Numbered from the stretch's first letter, positions 10,333 to 20,557 are shown. The stretch: DNA of 64,000 nucleotides from Pseudoduganella umbonata (GCF_014192225.1 NZ_JACHXS010000006.1:1-64000); one strand, 5' to 3'. Translations and numbers: made by a program. Notes: a model not told the origin generated them from the sequence alone.

Positions 10333-11455
10333 ATTCTGTAAACGACGCTTCGGGCGGGGCGCTCCTGCGTTCCGCCTCGTCCGCCACCTGCCGGCTGTCC
10401 GGCCCGTTGTTCAGCAGCCACAGCAGGTTGGTCGCCGAATCGGCATTGGCCAGCGCTTCTTCCTGCGTGATGCGGCCTTCCTGCACCAGTTTATACAACG
10501 CCTGCTCGAACGATTGCGAGCCGGGCGACAGGCTCCGGTCCAGCGCTTCCTTGATCTGCCCGATTTCCCCTTTTTCGATCAGGTCCGACACATAGCGCGT
10601 GTTGACCATCACCTCGACGGCCGGGGTGCGCGTGCCGCCGCCGCTCGAGCGGACCAGCCGCTGCGACACGATGGCGCGGATCGTCGACGACAGGTCCTGC
10701 AGCAGGGCAGGGCGGTTCTCGATCGGATAAAAACCGATGATGCGGTTCAGCGCGTTGTAGCTGTTGTTGGCGTGCAGCGTGGCCAGCACCAGGTGGCCCG
10801 ACTGCGCGTAGGCCAGCGCGGCGGCCATGGTTTCGCGGTCGCGGATTTCGCCAATCAGGATGCAGTCCGGCGCCTGGCGCATCGAGTTGCGCAGCGCGGT
10901 CTCGAAATCCTTGGCATCGCTGCCGATCTCGCGCTGGTTGACGATCGCCTTCCTGTTCTTGAACAGGTACTCGATTGGGTCTTCCAGCGTGAGGATGTGG
11001 CCGGAACGCAGTTCGTTGCGGTGGTCCAGCATCGCCGCGATCGTGGTCGACTTGCCCGATCCGGTGGAGCCGACCACCAGCATCAGCCCGCGCTTTTCCA
11101 TGATCAGTTCGGCCAGGATCGCCGGCAGGCTCAATTCATCCAGCGCGGGGATATTGGCGGGCACATAGCGGAACACGGCGGAAATCGTGCCGCGCTGCCG
11201 GAATGCCGACAGGCGGAAGCGCCCCAGGCTGGGCACGGAAATGCCCATGTTCAGTTCATTGCTGCGCGCCAGTTCGCGGATCTGCTCGGTCGAACAGATC
11301 TCGGCCAGCAGCGCATCGATGTTTTCCGGCTCCAGCTTCTGCTGGTTGACCGGAATGAGGTTGCCGTTGATTTTCAGGTGCACCGGCGAGTTCACCGCGA
11401 AGAACATGTCGGACGCGTTCTTCTCTTTCATCAGCTGGAACAGCCGGTCCATCAT
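10316..11455 (-). CDS. pilU: Type IV pilus retraction ATPase PilU
   Basis: A 379-residue PilT/PilU-type hexameric ATPase acting at the cytoplasmic base of type IV pili. It has a PAS-like N domain with KINGNLIPVNQQ, Walker A GSTGSGKST near residue 130, the Asp box (LTLEDPIEYLF), Walker B ILIGEIRD and the His box HLVLATLHANNSYNALNR. The residues after 330 and the extended C-terminus (TNLLWLLNNG...) fit PilU rather than PilT. ATG at 11455 is chosen because GAGG lies eight bases upstream; a GTG at 11464 is possible. No pilT is next to it. It sits between dapD and the PEP-CTERM genes. Confidence 0.92.
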   Translation of the reverse strand: MMDRLFQLMKEKNASDMFFAVNSPVHLKINGNLIPVNQQKLEPENIDALLAEICSTEQIRELARSNELNMGISVPSLGRFRLSAFRQRGTISAVFRYVPANIPALDELSLPAILAELIMEKRGLMLVVGSTGSGKSTTIAAMLDHRNELRSGHILTLEDPIEYLFKNRKAIVNQREIGSDAKDFETALRNSMRQAPDCILIGEIRDRETMAAALAYAQSGHLVLATLHANNSYNALNRIIGFYPIENRPALLQDLSSTIRAIVSQRLVRSSGGGTRTPAVEVMVNTRYVSDLIEKGEIGQIKEALDRSLSPGSQSFEQALYKLVQEGRITQEEALANADSATNLLWLLNNGPDSRQVADEAERRSAPPEASFTEFTLNG

Positions 11456-11527
11456 GGCAGACACCTCGTGCAGGCATGGTGCCGGGCAGCGGCCTCGGGC
11501 CGGGTGCCTGGCACTGGTTTGAAAGGC

Positions 11528-12355
11528 TTAAACGCCGCGCAGCAGTTCGTTGATGCCGGTCTTTGCACGCGTCTGCGCATCGACGCGCTTGACGATGACC
11601 GCGCAGTACAGGCTGTACTTGCCGTCGGCCGACGGCAGCGAGCCGGACACCACCACGGAGCCGGACGGGATGCGGCCGTAGCTCACTTCGCCGGTGGCGC
11701 GGTCGTAGATCTTGGTCGACTGGCCGATGTACACGCCCATCGAGATCACCGAGTTCTCTTCGACGATCACGCCTTCGACGATCTCGGAGCGCGCGCCGAT
11801 GAAGCAGTTGTCCTCGATGATCGTCGGGTTGGCCTGCATCGGTTCCAGCACGCCGCCGATGCCCACGCCGCCGGACAGGTGGACGTTCTTGCCGATCTGC
11901 GCGCACGAACCCACGGTTGCCCAGGTATCGACCATCGCGCCTTCGTCGACATACGCGCCGATGTTCACGTAGGAAGGCATCAGCACCACGTTCTTGCCGA
12001 TGAACGAACCGCGGCGGGCCACGGCCGGCGGCACCACGCGGAAGCCGCCCTTGGCAAAATCTTCCGGCGTGTAGTTGGCGAACTTGGTCGGTACCTTGTC
12101 GTAGAACTGCATGGTGCCGTCCGATGGCAGCACCACATTGTTCTCGAGGCGGAACGACAGCAGCACGGCCTTCTTGATCCACTGGTTCACCACCCAGGTG
12201 CCGGTGTCCTTCTGCGCCACGCGCAGGCTGCCGTCGTCCAGGCCGGCCAGTACGTGGTTGACCGCGTCGCGCACTTCGGCGCTGGCGTTCGACGGGTTGA
12301 TCTCGGCGCGGTTATCCCATGCCTGTTCGATGATTTGCTGGAGTTGTTGAGTCAT
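11528..12355 (-). CDS. dapD: Tetrahydrodipicolinate N-succinyltransferase
   Basis: Transfers succinyl from succinyl-CoA to tetrahydrodipicolinate, the first step of the succinylase branch of lysine/DAP synthesis. The 275-residue protein has the helical N domain ([15 protein letters not shown]) and then a left-handed beta-helix of hexapeptide repeats (about residues 110-220: [49 protein letters not shown]). It is full length for the family. The start overlaps the dapC stop by four bases, so dapC and dapD are translationally coupled. Confidence 0.96.
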   Translation of the reverse strand: MTQQLQQIIEQAWDNRAEINPSNASAEVRDAVNHVLAGLDDGSLRVAQKDTGTWVVNQWIKKAVLLSFRLENNVVLPSDGTMQFYDKVPTKFANYTPEDFAKGGFRVVPPAVARRGSFIGKNVVLMPSYVNIGAYVDEGAMVDTWATVGSCAQIGKNVHLSGGVGIGGVLEPMQANPTIIEDNCFIGARSEIVEGVIVEENSVISMGVYIGQSTKIYDRATGEVSYGRIPSGSVVVSGSLPSADGKYSLYCAVIVKRVDAQTRAKTGINELLRGV

Positions 12356-13578
12356 GATGCGTCTTCAGTAGTGAGGGATTTGCAGAACTGCACGATGCGC
12401 TGCGCGGCTTCCAGCCCTTCGGCCGTTTCCGCCACGAGCGCCATGCGGATGCGGTTGCGGCCGGGGTTGGTGCCGTGCGCTTCGCGCGCCAGGTAGCTGC
12501 CCGGCAGGACCGTGACATTATATTCGGCGTACAGGCGCCGTGCGAACTCGGTGTCCGACAGGCCGGTACGGCTGACGTCGGCCCACAGGTAGAAGCCGGC
12601 GTCCGGCAGTGCCACGTCGAGCACGTCGGCCAGCAGCGGCGTGATGGCATCGAATTTCGCGCGGTATTGCGCGCGGTTTTCCGCGACATGGGACTCGTCG
12701 TTCCACGCCGCGATCGATGCGGCCTGCACCGGCGGGCTCATGGCGCCGCCGTGGTAGGTACGGTACAGCAGGAATTTCTTCAGCACGTCCGCGTCGCCGG
12801 CCACGAAGCCCGAGCGCAGGCCCGGCACGTTCGAGCGCTTCGACAGGCTGGAGAACACCACCAGCCGCGCATACGGCTTGTCGATCGTGGACAGGCCCAG
12901 CATGTGGGCCGCCTGCAGCGCGCCCAGCGGCGGCTCGTCGCCATGGTAGATCTCGGAGTAGCACTCGTCGGCGGCGATGATGAAATCATGGCGCTCGGAC
13001 AGTGCGAACAGGTTTTCCCAGTCCGTCAGCGACAGCACGGCGCCGGTCGGGTTGCCCGGCGAGCACAGGTACAGCAATTGCACGCGCGCCCACACGTCGG
13101 CCGGCACGTTGTCGTAGTCGCAGCCGAAATTGCGCGACGGGTCCGAGTTCACGAAATACGGCTCGGCGCCGGCCAGGAACGCGGCGCCCTCGTAGATCTG
13201 ATAGAAAGGATTCGGGCACACCACGAGCGCATCCGCGGCAGGGTCGATCACGGCCTGGGCGAACGCGAACAAGGCTTCGCGCGAACCGTTGACGGGCAAT
13301 ACCTGCGTGGCGGGATTCAGCGGCGGCAGGCCATAGCGGCGTTCCAGCCATGCGGCGATCGTGCCGCGCAGCGCTTCGGTGCCGACGGTGGCCGGGTAGA
13401 CGGCCAGCCCGGCCAGGTTGTCGGCCAGCGCTTCGCAGATGAACCGCGGCGTCGGATGTTTCGGTTCGCCGATGCCCAGGCTGATGGCGCGGTGGGCCGG
13501 ATCGGGCGTCACGCCGTCGAACAGCAGGCGCAGTTTTTCAAACGGATACGGGTGCAGCTTGTCGAGTAATGGATTCAC
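12352..13578 (-). CDS. dapC: N-succinyldiaminopimelate aminotransferase
   Basis: A PLP-dependent class I aminotransferase of 408 residues that converts N-succinyl-2-amino-6-oxopimelate to N-succinyl-LL-DAP. Visible motifs are [10 protein letters not shown] near the N-terminus, the CSPGNPTG substrate/PLP loop, DECYSEIY with the PLP-ring aspartate, and the Schiff-base lysine in [17 protein letters not shown] choose the GTG at 13578 ([16 protein letters not shown]) because GAG lies at a suitable distance and family members begin with this sequence; a TTG four codons earlier lacks a ribosome site. With dapD and dapE it supplies the succinylase pathway. Confidence 0.94.
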   Translation of the reverse strand: MNPLLDKLHPYPFEKLRLLFDGVTPDPAHRAISLGIGEPKHPTPRFICEALADNLAGLAVYPATVGTEALRGTIAAWLERRYGLPPLNPATQVLPVNGSREALFAFAQAVIDPAADALVVCPNPFYQIYEGAAFLAGAEPYFVNSDPSRNFGCDYDNVPADVWARVQLLYLCSPGNPTGAVLSLTDWENLFALSERHDFIIAADECYSEIYHGDEPPLGALQAAHMLGLSTIDKPYARLVVFSSLSKRSNVPGLRSGFVAGDADVLKKFLLYRTYHGGAMSPPVQAASIAAWNDESHVAENRAQYRAKFDAITPLLADVLDVALPDAGFYLWADVSRTGLSDTEFARRLYAEYNVTVLPGSYLAREAHGTNPGRNRIRMALVAETAEGLEAAQRIVQFCKSLTTEDAS

Positions 13579-13643
13579 GTAGGATCTCAAAAAGGCGCAC
13601 GTCTGTGCGTGTTTTCTGGTGATGCATGAACGGTCAGCCGGCC

Positions 13644-13649
13644 ATTATA
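13644..13649 (-). promoter_or_regulatory. Candidate -10 element for dapC-dapD
   Basis: TATAAT on the minus strand about 66 bases before the dapC GTG start, in the gap after the Mut7-C gene. No clear -35 is seen. Confidence 0.4.
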
Positions 13650-13695
13650 GCCCGCGTGCGGCCGGTTCGCCCGCGGCAACCCGGGCGACGGGGCT

Positions 13696-14400
13696 TCACT
13701 GCACGCCGTCCAGCAGCGCGCGCATGCGGCGCCAGTGCGAGCCCTGCCAGAACACGCCGCCGCAGCGCGGGCAGCCCAGGAACGTATCCTGGCTGTCCCG
13801 TACCGAGGGCGGCAGACGGTCCAGCACCTCCGCCCTGGTGCGCGGCCGCAGCGGCACGTTGCAGGCCAGGCACAGCGAAAACGGGCGCATCGTTTCCCGC
13901 AGGCCGAAGCGCGCCACCACCTCGCGCAACTGCTGTTCGGGTTTCAGCGCCCGCACGTAGCACCCGCGCAGCACGCCGCGGCGCTTCAGCAGTTCCCGGT
14001 CGCGGGTCAGCGCGACGCGGCCGCCGTGCTCCGCGAAGGCTTCCACCTCGCCGTCGCCGATGTCGTTGTCGTACAGCGTGTCGAAGCCGGCCATCCGCAG
14101 CAGCCGGGCCAGTCCGCCCAAGTGGGCATCGGCCACGAAGCGCGCCTCGTGCGGCGCCAGCACCACCGGCGGGGCCGGCGGCACCACCACGTCGTCGCCG
14201 TCTTCCAGCAGCACGTCGAGCGGGGCAGGGTGCCCGTTGACGCATACCTCGCCTATCTCCGTGTGCGGCACGCCCAGCGCCTCGACCATGTGCTTGACGG
14301 TGGCCGCGCGCGCGCACGGCGTGGCCAGCGCATGCCCGCGCTGGCTGCGCGGCAGGAAGAAGTCCAGCGCCGCGTCGAAGCGGAAGGTGGCGGTGACCAT
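13696..14400 (-). CDS. Mut7-C RNase-domain protein with ubiquitin-like N-terminus
   Basis: This 234-residue protein has two parts. Residues 1-80 form a ThiS/ubiquitin-like domain (RFDAALDFFLP, EVCVNGHPAPLDVLLEDGDDVVV). Residues 90-234 are a Mut7-C domain: a PIN-like RNase fold (FVADAHLGGLARLLRMAGFDT, ALTRDRELLKRR) ending in a zinc ribbon with CLAC and CPRC knuckles. The family is predicted to act on RNA; its substrate is unknown. ATG at 14400 gives the normal domain start, although the Shine-Dalgarno (GCGGGC) is poor. Its start lies nine bases after the stop of the MerR gene. Confidence 0.88.
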   Translation of the reverse strand: MVTATFRFDAALDFFLPRSQRGHALATPCARAATVKHMVEALGVPHTEIGEVCVNGHPAPLDVLLEDGDDVVVPPAPPVVLAPHEARFVADAHLGGLARLLRMAGFDTLYDNDIGDGEVEAFAEHGGRVALTRDRELLKRRGVLRGCYVRALKPEQQLREVVARFGLRETMRPFSLCLACNVPLRPRTRAEVLDRLPPSVRDSQDTFLGCPRCGGVFWQGSHWRRMRALLDGVQ

Positions 14401-14408
14401 GCCCGCGG

Positions 14409-14807
14409 TCAGGTACCGGTGCGCGCGGGGCCGGCCATCGCGCTCGTGGCCGCGGTCCGCAGCGGGCAGTCGCCTGCGTCGTCGAGCCGCGCCGCCAGGT
14501 CCGCGCGCAGGGCCGCCAGGCCATCGATACGCCGGTCGATCTCGGCCAGCTTGGCGCGCAGCGCTCCGCGGATCGCCTCCGACGACGCGCCGGGATCTGC
14601 CAGCAGCGGCAGGTCGGCCTCGATTTCGGCCAGCGTGAAGCCGAGCGACTGCGCGGTGCGGATATAGCCCAGCCACTGCACCGCCTCGGGCGGGTAGTCG
14701 CGGTAGCCGTTGCCGCTGCGCCGCGCCGTCAGCAGGCCGCGTTTCTCGTAGAAGCGCAGCGTATCCCGGCTGATGCCGGTCGCCTGCGCAATGTCGCCGA
14801 TCCTCAT
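14409..14807 (-). CDS. MerR-family transcriptional regulator
   Basis: A 132-residue MerR protein. The winged helix is at the N-terminus (MRIGDIAQATGISRDTLRFYEKRGLL), followed by the usual YRDYPPEAVQWLGYIRTAQSLGFTLAEI segment and a dimerisation helix. The C-terminus has one cysteine (GDCPLRT), so the metal or redox sensor type is unclear. ATG at 14807 is chosen because it begins the HTH exactly; longer readings add unrelated residues. It is divergent from the membrane protein at 14885, and a MerR-type operator lies between them. Confidence 0.9.
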   Translation of the reverse strand: MRIGDIAQATGISRDTLRFYEKRGLLTARRSGNGYRDYPPEAVQWLGYIRTAQSLGFTLAEIEADLPLLADPGASSEAIRGALRAKLAEIDRRIDGLAALRADLAARLDDAGDCPLRTAATSAMAGPARTGT

Positions 14808-14826
14808 CACGCCCCCGAAATAGTGG

Positions 14827-14857
14827 TTGACCATGGAGTGTACTCCAGCCTTTAGCA
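14827..14857 (+). promoter_or_regulatory. MerR-type promoter/operator
   Basis: TTGACC (14827-14832) and TTAGCA (14852-14857) are separated by 19 bases, the over-long spacing of MerR-activated promoters. The spacer holds a perfect dyad TGGAGT-GT-ACTCCA (14834-14847). It lies between the divergent MerR gene and the 14885 gene and reads toward the latter. Confidence 0.72.
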
Positions 14858-14884
14858 TCGGGTCACCATCTTCAGGGAGCCGCC

Positions 14885-15307
14885 GTGCACACCAGTACCT
14901 ATTCACGCATCGTCCGCGCCAGCGGGATCTACGACCTGCTCGTCACCGCGCCGTTTGCCACGCCATGGACGTTCGCGCTGCTGCACGGCCAGCTTTCGTC
15001 CGTCAACATGGCGCTGGGCGGTGCGCCATTGCCCGCCTTCACACCGCTGCATATCCTGTTCGCCTGCCTGATGGGCACCGTGGTGGTGCTGTGGTCCGTC
15101 CTGCGCATCGGCGATCCGCAACCCCGCTTCGGCCGCTACGACGGCGCCGGCCGTTTCGGCTTCAGCCTGTGGATGGCCTGGACGCTGGCGCAGACGGGCA
15201 TGCCGATGCTGTGGCTGTTCATCGTGCCGGAGCTGGCCTGGGGCGTGGTGCAGTGGCTGCCAGTCAGGGGCCGCCAGGGCGGCACGGGAAACGGACCGCG
15301 CGGCTGA
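14885..15307 (+). CDS. Small integral membrane protein, MerR-controlled
   Basis: A 140-residue protein with about four hydrophobic segments (near residues 15-35, 50-70, 90-105 and 108-125) and a short Gly/Arg-rich tail. I recognise no family. GTG at 14885 is supported by AGGGAG seven bases upstream. The MerR-type promoter directly upstream suggests it is induced by the divergent MerR protein, so a role in response to that regulator's ligand is likely but unproven. Confidence 0.72.
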   Translation: MHTSTYSRIVRASGIYDLLVTAPFATPWTFALLHGQLSSVNMALGGAPLPAFTPLHILFACLMGTVVVLWSVLRIGDPQPRFGRYDGAGRFGFSLWMAWTLAQTGMPMLWLFIVPELAWGVVQWLPVRGRQGGTGNGPRG

Positions 15308-15352
15308 GCTGCCCGGTGCTATGCTGTGCCCTCAACTTCACGGGAGGTGTCC

Positions 15353-15742
15353 ATGCAAGCGCAACCCCTGATCGCCGTGTCCGACGTGGCAGCGGCCAGC
15401 CGCTGGTACCAGGCCATCCTGGATTGCAGGAGTGCCCACGGCGGCGGCGAGTATGAACAATTGACGTTCGACGGCCGCATGATCCTGCAGTTGCACCGCT
15501 GGGATGCGCACCACCATGCGCACATCGGCGACCCGCAATGCCGGCCATATGGCAACGGCGTGCTGCTGTGGTTCTGGAGCGACGACTTCGACGACGCCGT
15601 CGACCGCATCGCCGAGGCGCGCGCCACGGTGCTGGAAGGCCCGAAGGAAAACCGCAACGCGCAGCACCGCGAGATCTGGCTGCGCGACCCGGATGGCTAC
15701 GTGGTCGTCATCGCCGGGCCCTACGGCGACGTGGGCATGTAA
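15353..15742 (+). CDS. VOC-family (glyoxalase/bleomycin-resistance fold) protein
   Basis: A 129-residue single VOC module: the beta-alpha-beta-beta-beta start PLIAVSDVAAASRWYQAIL, a central FWSDDFDDAVDRI helix, and REIWLRDPDGYVVVIAGP at the end. The usual metal-binding His on the first strand is absent, so a ligand-binding rather than glyoxalase I role is more likely. GGGAGG sits six bases before the ATG at 15353. No operon partner identifies the ligand. Confidence 0.85.
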   Translation: MQAQPLIAVSDVAAASRWYQAILDCRSAHGGGEYEQLTFDGRMILQLHRWDAHHHAHIGDPQCRPYGNGVLLWFWSDDFDDAVDRIAEARATVLEGPKENRNAQHREIWLRDPDGYVVVIAGPYGDVGM

Positions 15743-15846
15743 ATATAACGGCGCAGCATGCCGGTGCTGTATGGCGAATCGGCGCGCGGCGGCCCGGCTG
15801 GCCGCGTGCTTTATACTGCGCGCTCATTCACCTGCCTGCACTTCCC

Positions 15847-17100
<1,254 letters not shown>

Positions 17101-17595
17101 GCGGCGCATCACGCTGCATAACATGAGCTGCACAACATAAGCTGCACAACAACGAAGCGTGCCATCCGCGCTGGTGCTCCGCCGGCGCCGTCGTGCTCCA
17201 CGATGGTGCGCGGCGGGCGCCCAAGGTCCTCCGGCCGGCGCCCAGGCGGCCAGGAAATGCTGGCACGGCGTTTGCATTAACTGTCGTATGAGTAGAAGCG
17301 GCTAGTGTTTTCCGGCGACGCAATGTCGCCAGCGGAAAACATGGGGCATTGCTCTTGTGGACACGTCCCCGACGGGATGTGCATCTGTTTTTTACAGACC
17401 TCAAGAGAGAACGCCATGCTGCATCGTTTCGCCAGCCCGATTTTCGCAAGTCCGATTCGCATGATCCGCCGCAGCCGCGCGGCGTTCCTCCCGGTTTCAT
17501 TTTCCCGCAATGCACGGCCGCGCATGCCCTTCGTCCGGCAGGCCGGCTGCATTCCGCATTGCGTCCTCCAGCCTTTCCAACCCCAGAGAGTGCCC
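17101..17595 (+). promoter_or_regulatory. Structured leader upstream of the purine-transport operon
   Basis: No separate gene is supported in these 495 bases. Three hairpins follow one another: 17307-17340 (8-bp GTTTTCCG/CGGAAAAC stem, 3-base bulge, then GCGAC/GTCGC), 17362-17381 (CACGTCCC/GGGATGTG with a CGAC loop) and 17384-17398 (TCTGT, five Ts, ACAGA). An AGAGAG ribosome site then precedes an ATG at 17416 that is in frame with the binding-protein gene. The AGAGAG site is repeated before the preferred start at 17596. A cis-acting RNA, possibly a xanthine/urate riboswitch, fits the position and the downstream genes, but I cannot match it to a known consensus. Confidence 0.5.
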
Positions 17596-18600
17596 ATGAA
17601 ATCCATCCCAGTCCTGCAACCGGCGCGCCGCGCCGCACTGGCCTTCTGCCTCGTCACCGCCTTCGGCGCATTCGCCGGCAATGCGGCCGCCGCCGACAAG
17701 GTCACGTTCCTCACCTCCTGGTACGCCCAGGCCGAACACGGCGGCTTCTACCAGGCCGTGGCCGAGGGCATCTATCGCAAGCACGGCCTCGACGTCACGA
17801 TCCGGATGGGCGGCCCGCAGGTGAACGGCATGCAGTTGCTGGCCAGCGGCCAGGCCGACTTCTTCATGGGCTACGACCTGCAGGTGCTGAAAAGCGTGGA
17901 GCAGGGGATTCCCGCCACCACCGTCGCCGCCAGCTTCCAGACCGATGCGCAGGGCATGATGACGCACACCGACGTCAAGGGACTGGCCGACCTGAAGAAC
18001 GGCAAGACGGTGCTGGTATCGACGTCCGGGCGCACCACGTGGTGGCCGTGGCTGAAGGCAAAGTATGGCCTGACCGAGGCGCAGGGACGCCCGTACACGT
18101 TCAACCTGCAGCCTTTCCTGGCCGATCCCGACCTGGCCCAGCAGGCCTACCCGTCGTCCGAGCTGTTCCAGGCCGCCAAGGCCGGCGCGAAGACCAACTT
18201 CTACCTGTTCGCCAAGGACGGCTACCCGCCGTACGGCACCACCGTGGTCGCAATGCAGAAGCTGGTCAAGGAAAAGCCGGACCTGGTCGCCCGCTTCGTG
18301 CGTGCATCGATGGAAGGCTGGAAGAGCTACCTGGCCAATCCGGCCCCGGCCAATGCGCTGATCAAGAAGGAAAACCCGAACATGAAGGACGACCAGCTGG
18401 CCTACGCCGTGGGCAAGCTGAAGGAATACAGCTTCGTCACGGGCGGCGATGCGGCGCAGCAGGGTATCGGCACGATGACCGATGCGCGCTGGCAGCGCAC
18501 CTATGAATTCATGGTGTCGGCCGGCCTGCTGAAGAAGGAAACCGACTGGAAGCAGGCCTACACCACCCAGTTCGTCAAGGACCTGAAAGTGCTGCCCTGA
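17596..18600 (+). CDS. ABC transporter substrate-binding protein, NMT1/THI5-like
   Basis: This 334-residue periplasmic protein has a signal peptide (residues 1-33, ending NAAAADK). The mature part begins KVTFLTSWYAQAEHGGFYQAVAEGIYRKHGLDVTI, the classic NMT1/THI5-like opening, with GMQLLASGQADFFMG typical of the family. It should capture a heteroaromatic substrate for the ATPase and permease encoded downstream. Given the deaminase and Rieske genes in the cluster, a purine such as 8-oxoguanine, xanthine or urate is the best guess. The frame is open 60 codons further upstream from 17416, but the signal peptide favours 17596. Confidence 0.9.
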   Translation: MKSIPVLQPARRAALAFCLVTAFGAFAGNAAAADKVTFLTSWYAQAEHGGFYQAVAEGIYRKHGLDVTIRMGGPQVNGMQLLASGQADFFMGYDLQVLKSVEQGIPATTVAASFQTDAQGMMTHTDVKGLADLKNGKTVLVSTSGRTTWWPWLKAKYGLTEAQGRPYTFNLQPFLADPDLAQQAYPSSELFQAAKAGAKTNFYLFAKDGYPPYGTTVVAMQKLVKEKPDLVARFVRASMEGWKSYLANPAPANALIKKENPNMKDDQLAYAVGKLKEYSFVTGGDAAQQGIGTMTDARWQRTYEFMVSAGLLKKETDWKQAYTTQFVKDLKVLP

Positions 18601-18692
18601 TCAGCCGCCCCACCGTCATATCGCAATAACGTGATACCGGGCGAAGGCGACCATTCTGGCACGCCGGCCCACCCTTGCAACAGGAGTCAACC

Positions 18693-19721
18693 ATGCTCGT
18701 CACCCAACAAAAAGTCCTGCGTAAATTCTGGTATGCGCTGATGCCGATGTCCGCGCTGGACGCCGGCCCGCAGCCATTTACGCTGCTGGGCGAGAACATC
18801 GTCGTGTGGAAGGGCGCGGACGGCAAGCCGGCCGCGCTGCGCGACCGCTGCTGCCACCGCACCGCGAAGCTGTCGAAAGGCTTCGTCGAGAACGGCAACA
18901 TCGTATGCGGCTACCACGGCTGGACCTATGACTGTTCCGGTACCTGCGTGCGCATCCCGCAAAGCCCCGACAGCAGCATTCCGGCCGGCGCGCGCGTGAC
19001 GGCCTACCACTGCGACGAGCGCTACGGCTATGTGTGGGTGGCGCTGGAAGACCCGCTGCAGCCGATCCCCTACTTCCCCGAGGAGGAAGCGCCCGGCTAT
19101 CGCCGCATCCTGCAGTTCTACGAAGAATGGAAGACGTCGCCGCTGCGCGTGATGGAAAACTCGTTCGACAATTCGCACTTCAGCTTCGTGCACAAGGCGA
19201 ACTTCGGCATGATCGACAACCCGGTGCCGGCCAAATACGAGTTCCGGCCCAACGACTGGGGCTTCGAAGCGGAGACCCACGTGCCGGTGCGCAATCCGGA
19301 GGCGAGCTTCCGCATCACCGGCACTACCGAGCCGGTGACCGAGCGGCACCTGACGAACCGCTGGTACATGCCGTTCTCGCGGCGCTTCGGCTGCGTGTAC
19401 CCGGCATCGGGCATCCATCACATCATCTACAACTGCGCCACGCCGATCGACGACGGCAAGCTGATGCTGGTGCAATGGCTGTACCGCAACGACAGCGAGG
19501 AAGCCTGCTCGACGCAGGAACTGATCGACTGGGACCGGCCGATCACGTCCGAAGACCGCGACATCCTGGAAGCCACCGATCCCGATGCCTGCGTCGATAC
19601 GCGGCGCCGCGTCGAATTCCACATGGAGTCCGACAAGCCGGGCCTGATGATGCGCCGCATGCTGATGGACCTGTTGACGCGGCATGGCGAAAGCGAAGTG
19701 CACAACCCGCCGGAGGCATGA
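18693..19721 (+). CDS. Rieske non-heme iron oxygenase, alpha subunit (HpxD-like candidate)
   Basis: A 342-residue oxygenase component. The Rieske 2Fe-2S site is CxH (RCCHRTAKL) and CxxH (CGYHGW), about 18 residues apart. The mononuclear iron site is in ENSFDNSHFSFVH, with the bridging Asp and two His. Length and sequence style match the VanA-type two-component oxygenases. Its reductase partner is encoded four genes on. Klebsiella HpxD/HpxE is a Rieske pair that oxidises urate to 5-hydroxyisourate; the deaminase here makes urate, so the same reaction is proposed by context. CAGGAG precedes the ATG at 18693. Confidence 0.88.
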   Translation: MLVTQQKVLRKFWYALMPMSALDAGPQPFTLLGENIVVWKGADGKPAALRDRCCHRTAKLSKGFVENGNIVCGYHGWTYDCSGTCVRIPQSPDSSIPAGARVTAYHCDERYGYVWVALEDPLQPIPYFPEEEAPGYRRILQFYEEWKTSPLRVMENSFDNSHFSFVHKANFGMIDNPVPAKYEFRPNDWGFEAETHVPVRNPEASFRITGTTEPVTERHLTNRWYMPFSRRFGCVYPASGIHHIIYNCATPIDDGKLMLVQWLYRNDSEEACSTQELIDWDRPITSEDRDILEATDPDACVDTRRRVEFHMESDKPGLMMRRMLMDLLTRHGESEVHNPPEA

Positions 19722-20545
19722 TGAAACGCGACGAAGATCCGCTGCTGGCGCCTGCTGCGCCGGCGGCTTCCCCGGAGCCGGCGGTGCTGTATGCCAACGG
19801 CGTGGAAAAAACCTACCCGAACGGCACCCATGCACTGGACCCGGTGAAGCTGCGCATCGGGCGCGGCGAGTTCGTGTCGCTGCTGGGACCGTCCGGCTGC
19901 GGCAAGAGCACGCTGCTGAAGATGTTCGCCGGACTGGAAAGCCCGTCGGCCGGCCACGTTCGCTGGTGGGGCGAGGGCATGGCCACCGTCGATACGCCCG
20001 GCCGCACGCTGGCCATGGTGTTCCAGGAAGCGACGCTGATGCCGTGGGCGAAGGTGCTCGACAACGTGCGGCTGCCGCTCGACCTGAAAGGCGTGCCGCG
20101 CGCGCAGGCGATGCCGCGCGTCGAGCAGGCGCTGGACCTGGTGGGCCTGGCGAAGTTCGGCCATGTCTACCCGCGCGAACTGTCCGGCGGCATGCAGATG
20201 CGCGCGTCGATCGCCCGGGCCCTGGCCACGGAGCCGAACCTGCTGCTGATGGACGAGCCGTTCGGCGCGCTCGACGAATTCACCCGCAACCGGCTCGATG
20301 CCGACCTGCGCGACCTGTGGGCCCGGCGCGACCTGACCGTGGTGTTCGTCACCCACAGCATCTACGAGGCCGTGTACCTGTCGTCGCGCGTGGTGGTGAT
20401 GGCGGCGCGGCCCGGCAGGGTGATCGCCGACGTGCCGATCGACGGGCCGCGCGTGCGCGACGACGAGTTCCGCATCTCGCCCCAATTCATGGCTTATTGC
20501 AAGCAGCTGTCCGACCTGCTGGTCGAGGCCAACGGCCATCACTGA
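19721..20545 (+). CDS. ABC transporter ATP-binding protein
   Basis: A 274-residue ATPase of the nitrate/sulfonate/taurine type. It has Walker A GPSGCGKST, Q-loop VFQEATLMPW, signature LSGGMQMRASIARAL, Walker B LLLMDEPFGALDE and the switch His in VTHSIYEA. It starts at an ATG touching the Rieske stop codon (ATGATGA); GGAGG four bases upstream favours 19721 over 19718. It would energise uptake together with the permease immediately downstream and the binding protein at 17596. Confidence 0.93.
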   Translation: MKRDEDPLLAPAAPAASPEPAVLYANGVEKTYPNGTHALDPVKLRIGRGEFVSLLGPSGCGKSTLLKMFAGLESPSAGHVRWWGEGMATVDTPGRTLAMVFQEATLMPWAKVLDNVRLPLDLKGVPRAQAMPRVEQALDLVGLAKFGHVYPRELSGGMQMRASIARALATEPNLLLMDEPFGALDEFTRNRLDADLRDLWARRDLTVVFVTHSIYEAVYLSSRVVVMAARPGRVIADVPIDGPRVRDDEFRISPQFMAYCKQLSDLLVEANGHH

Positions 20546-20557
20546 AGGAGATCCGCC

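Noticed and set aside
17416-17595. A 60-codon in-frame N-terminal extension of the substrate-binding protein
   Set aside because: The signal peptide begins at 17596 and has its own ribosome site; the extension is Arg/Pro-rich and unlike known family members. A separate leader peptide is not ruled out.
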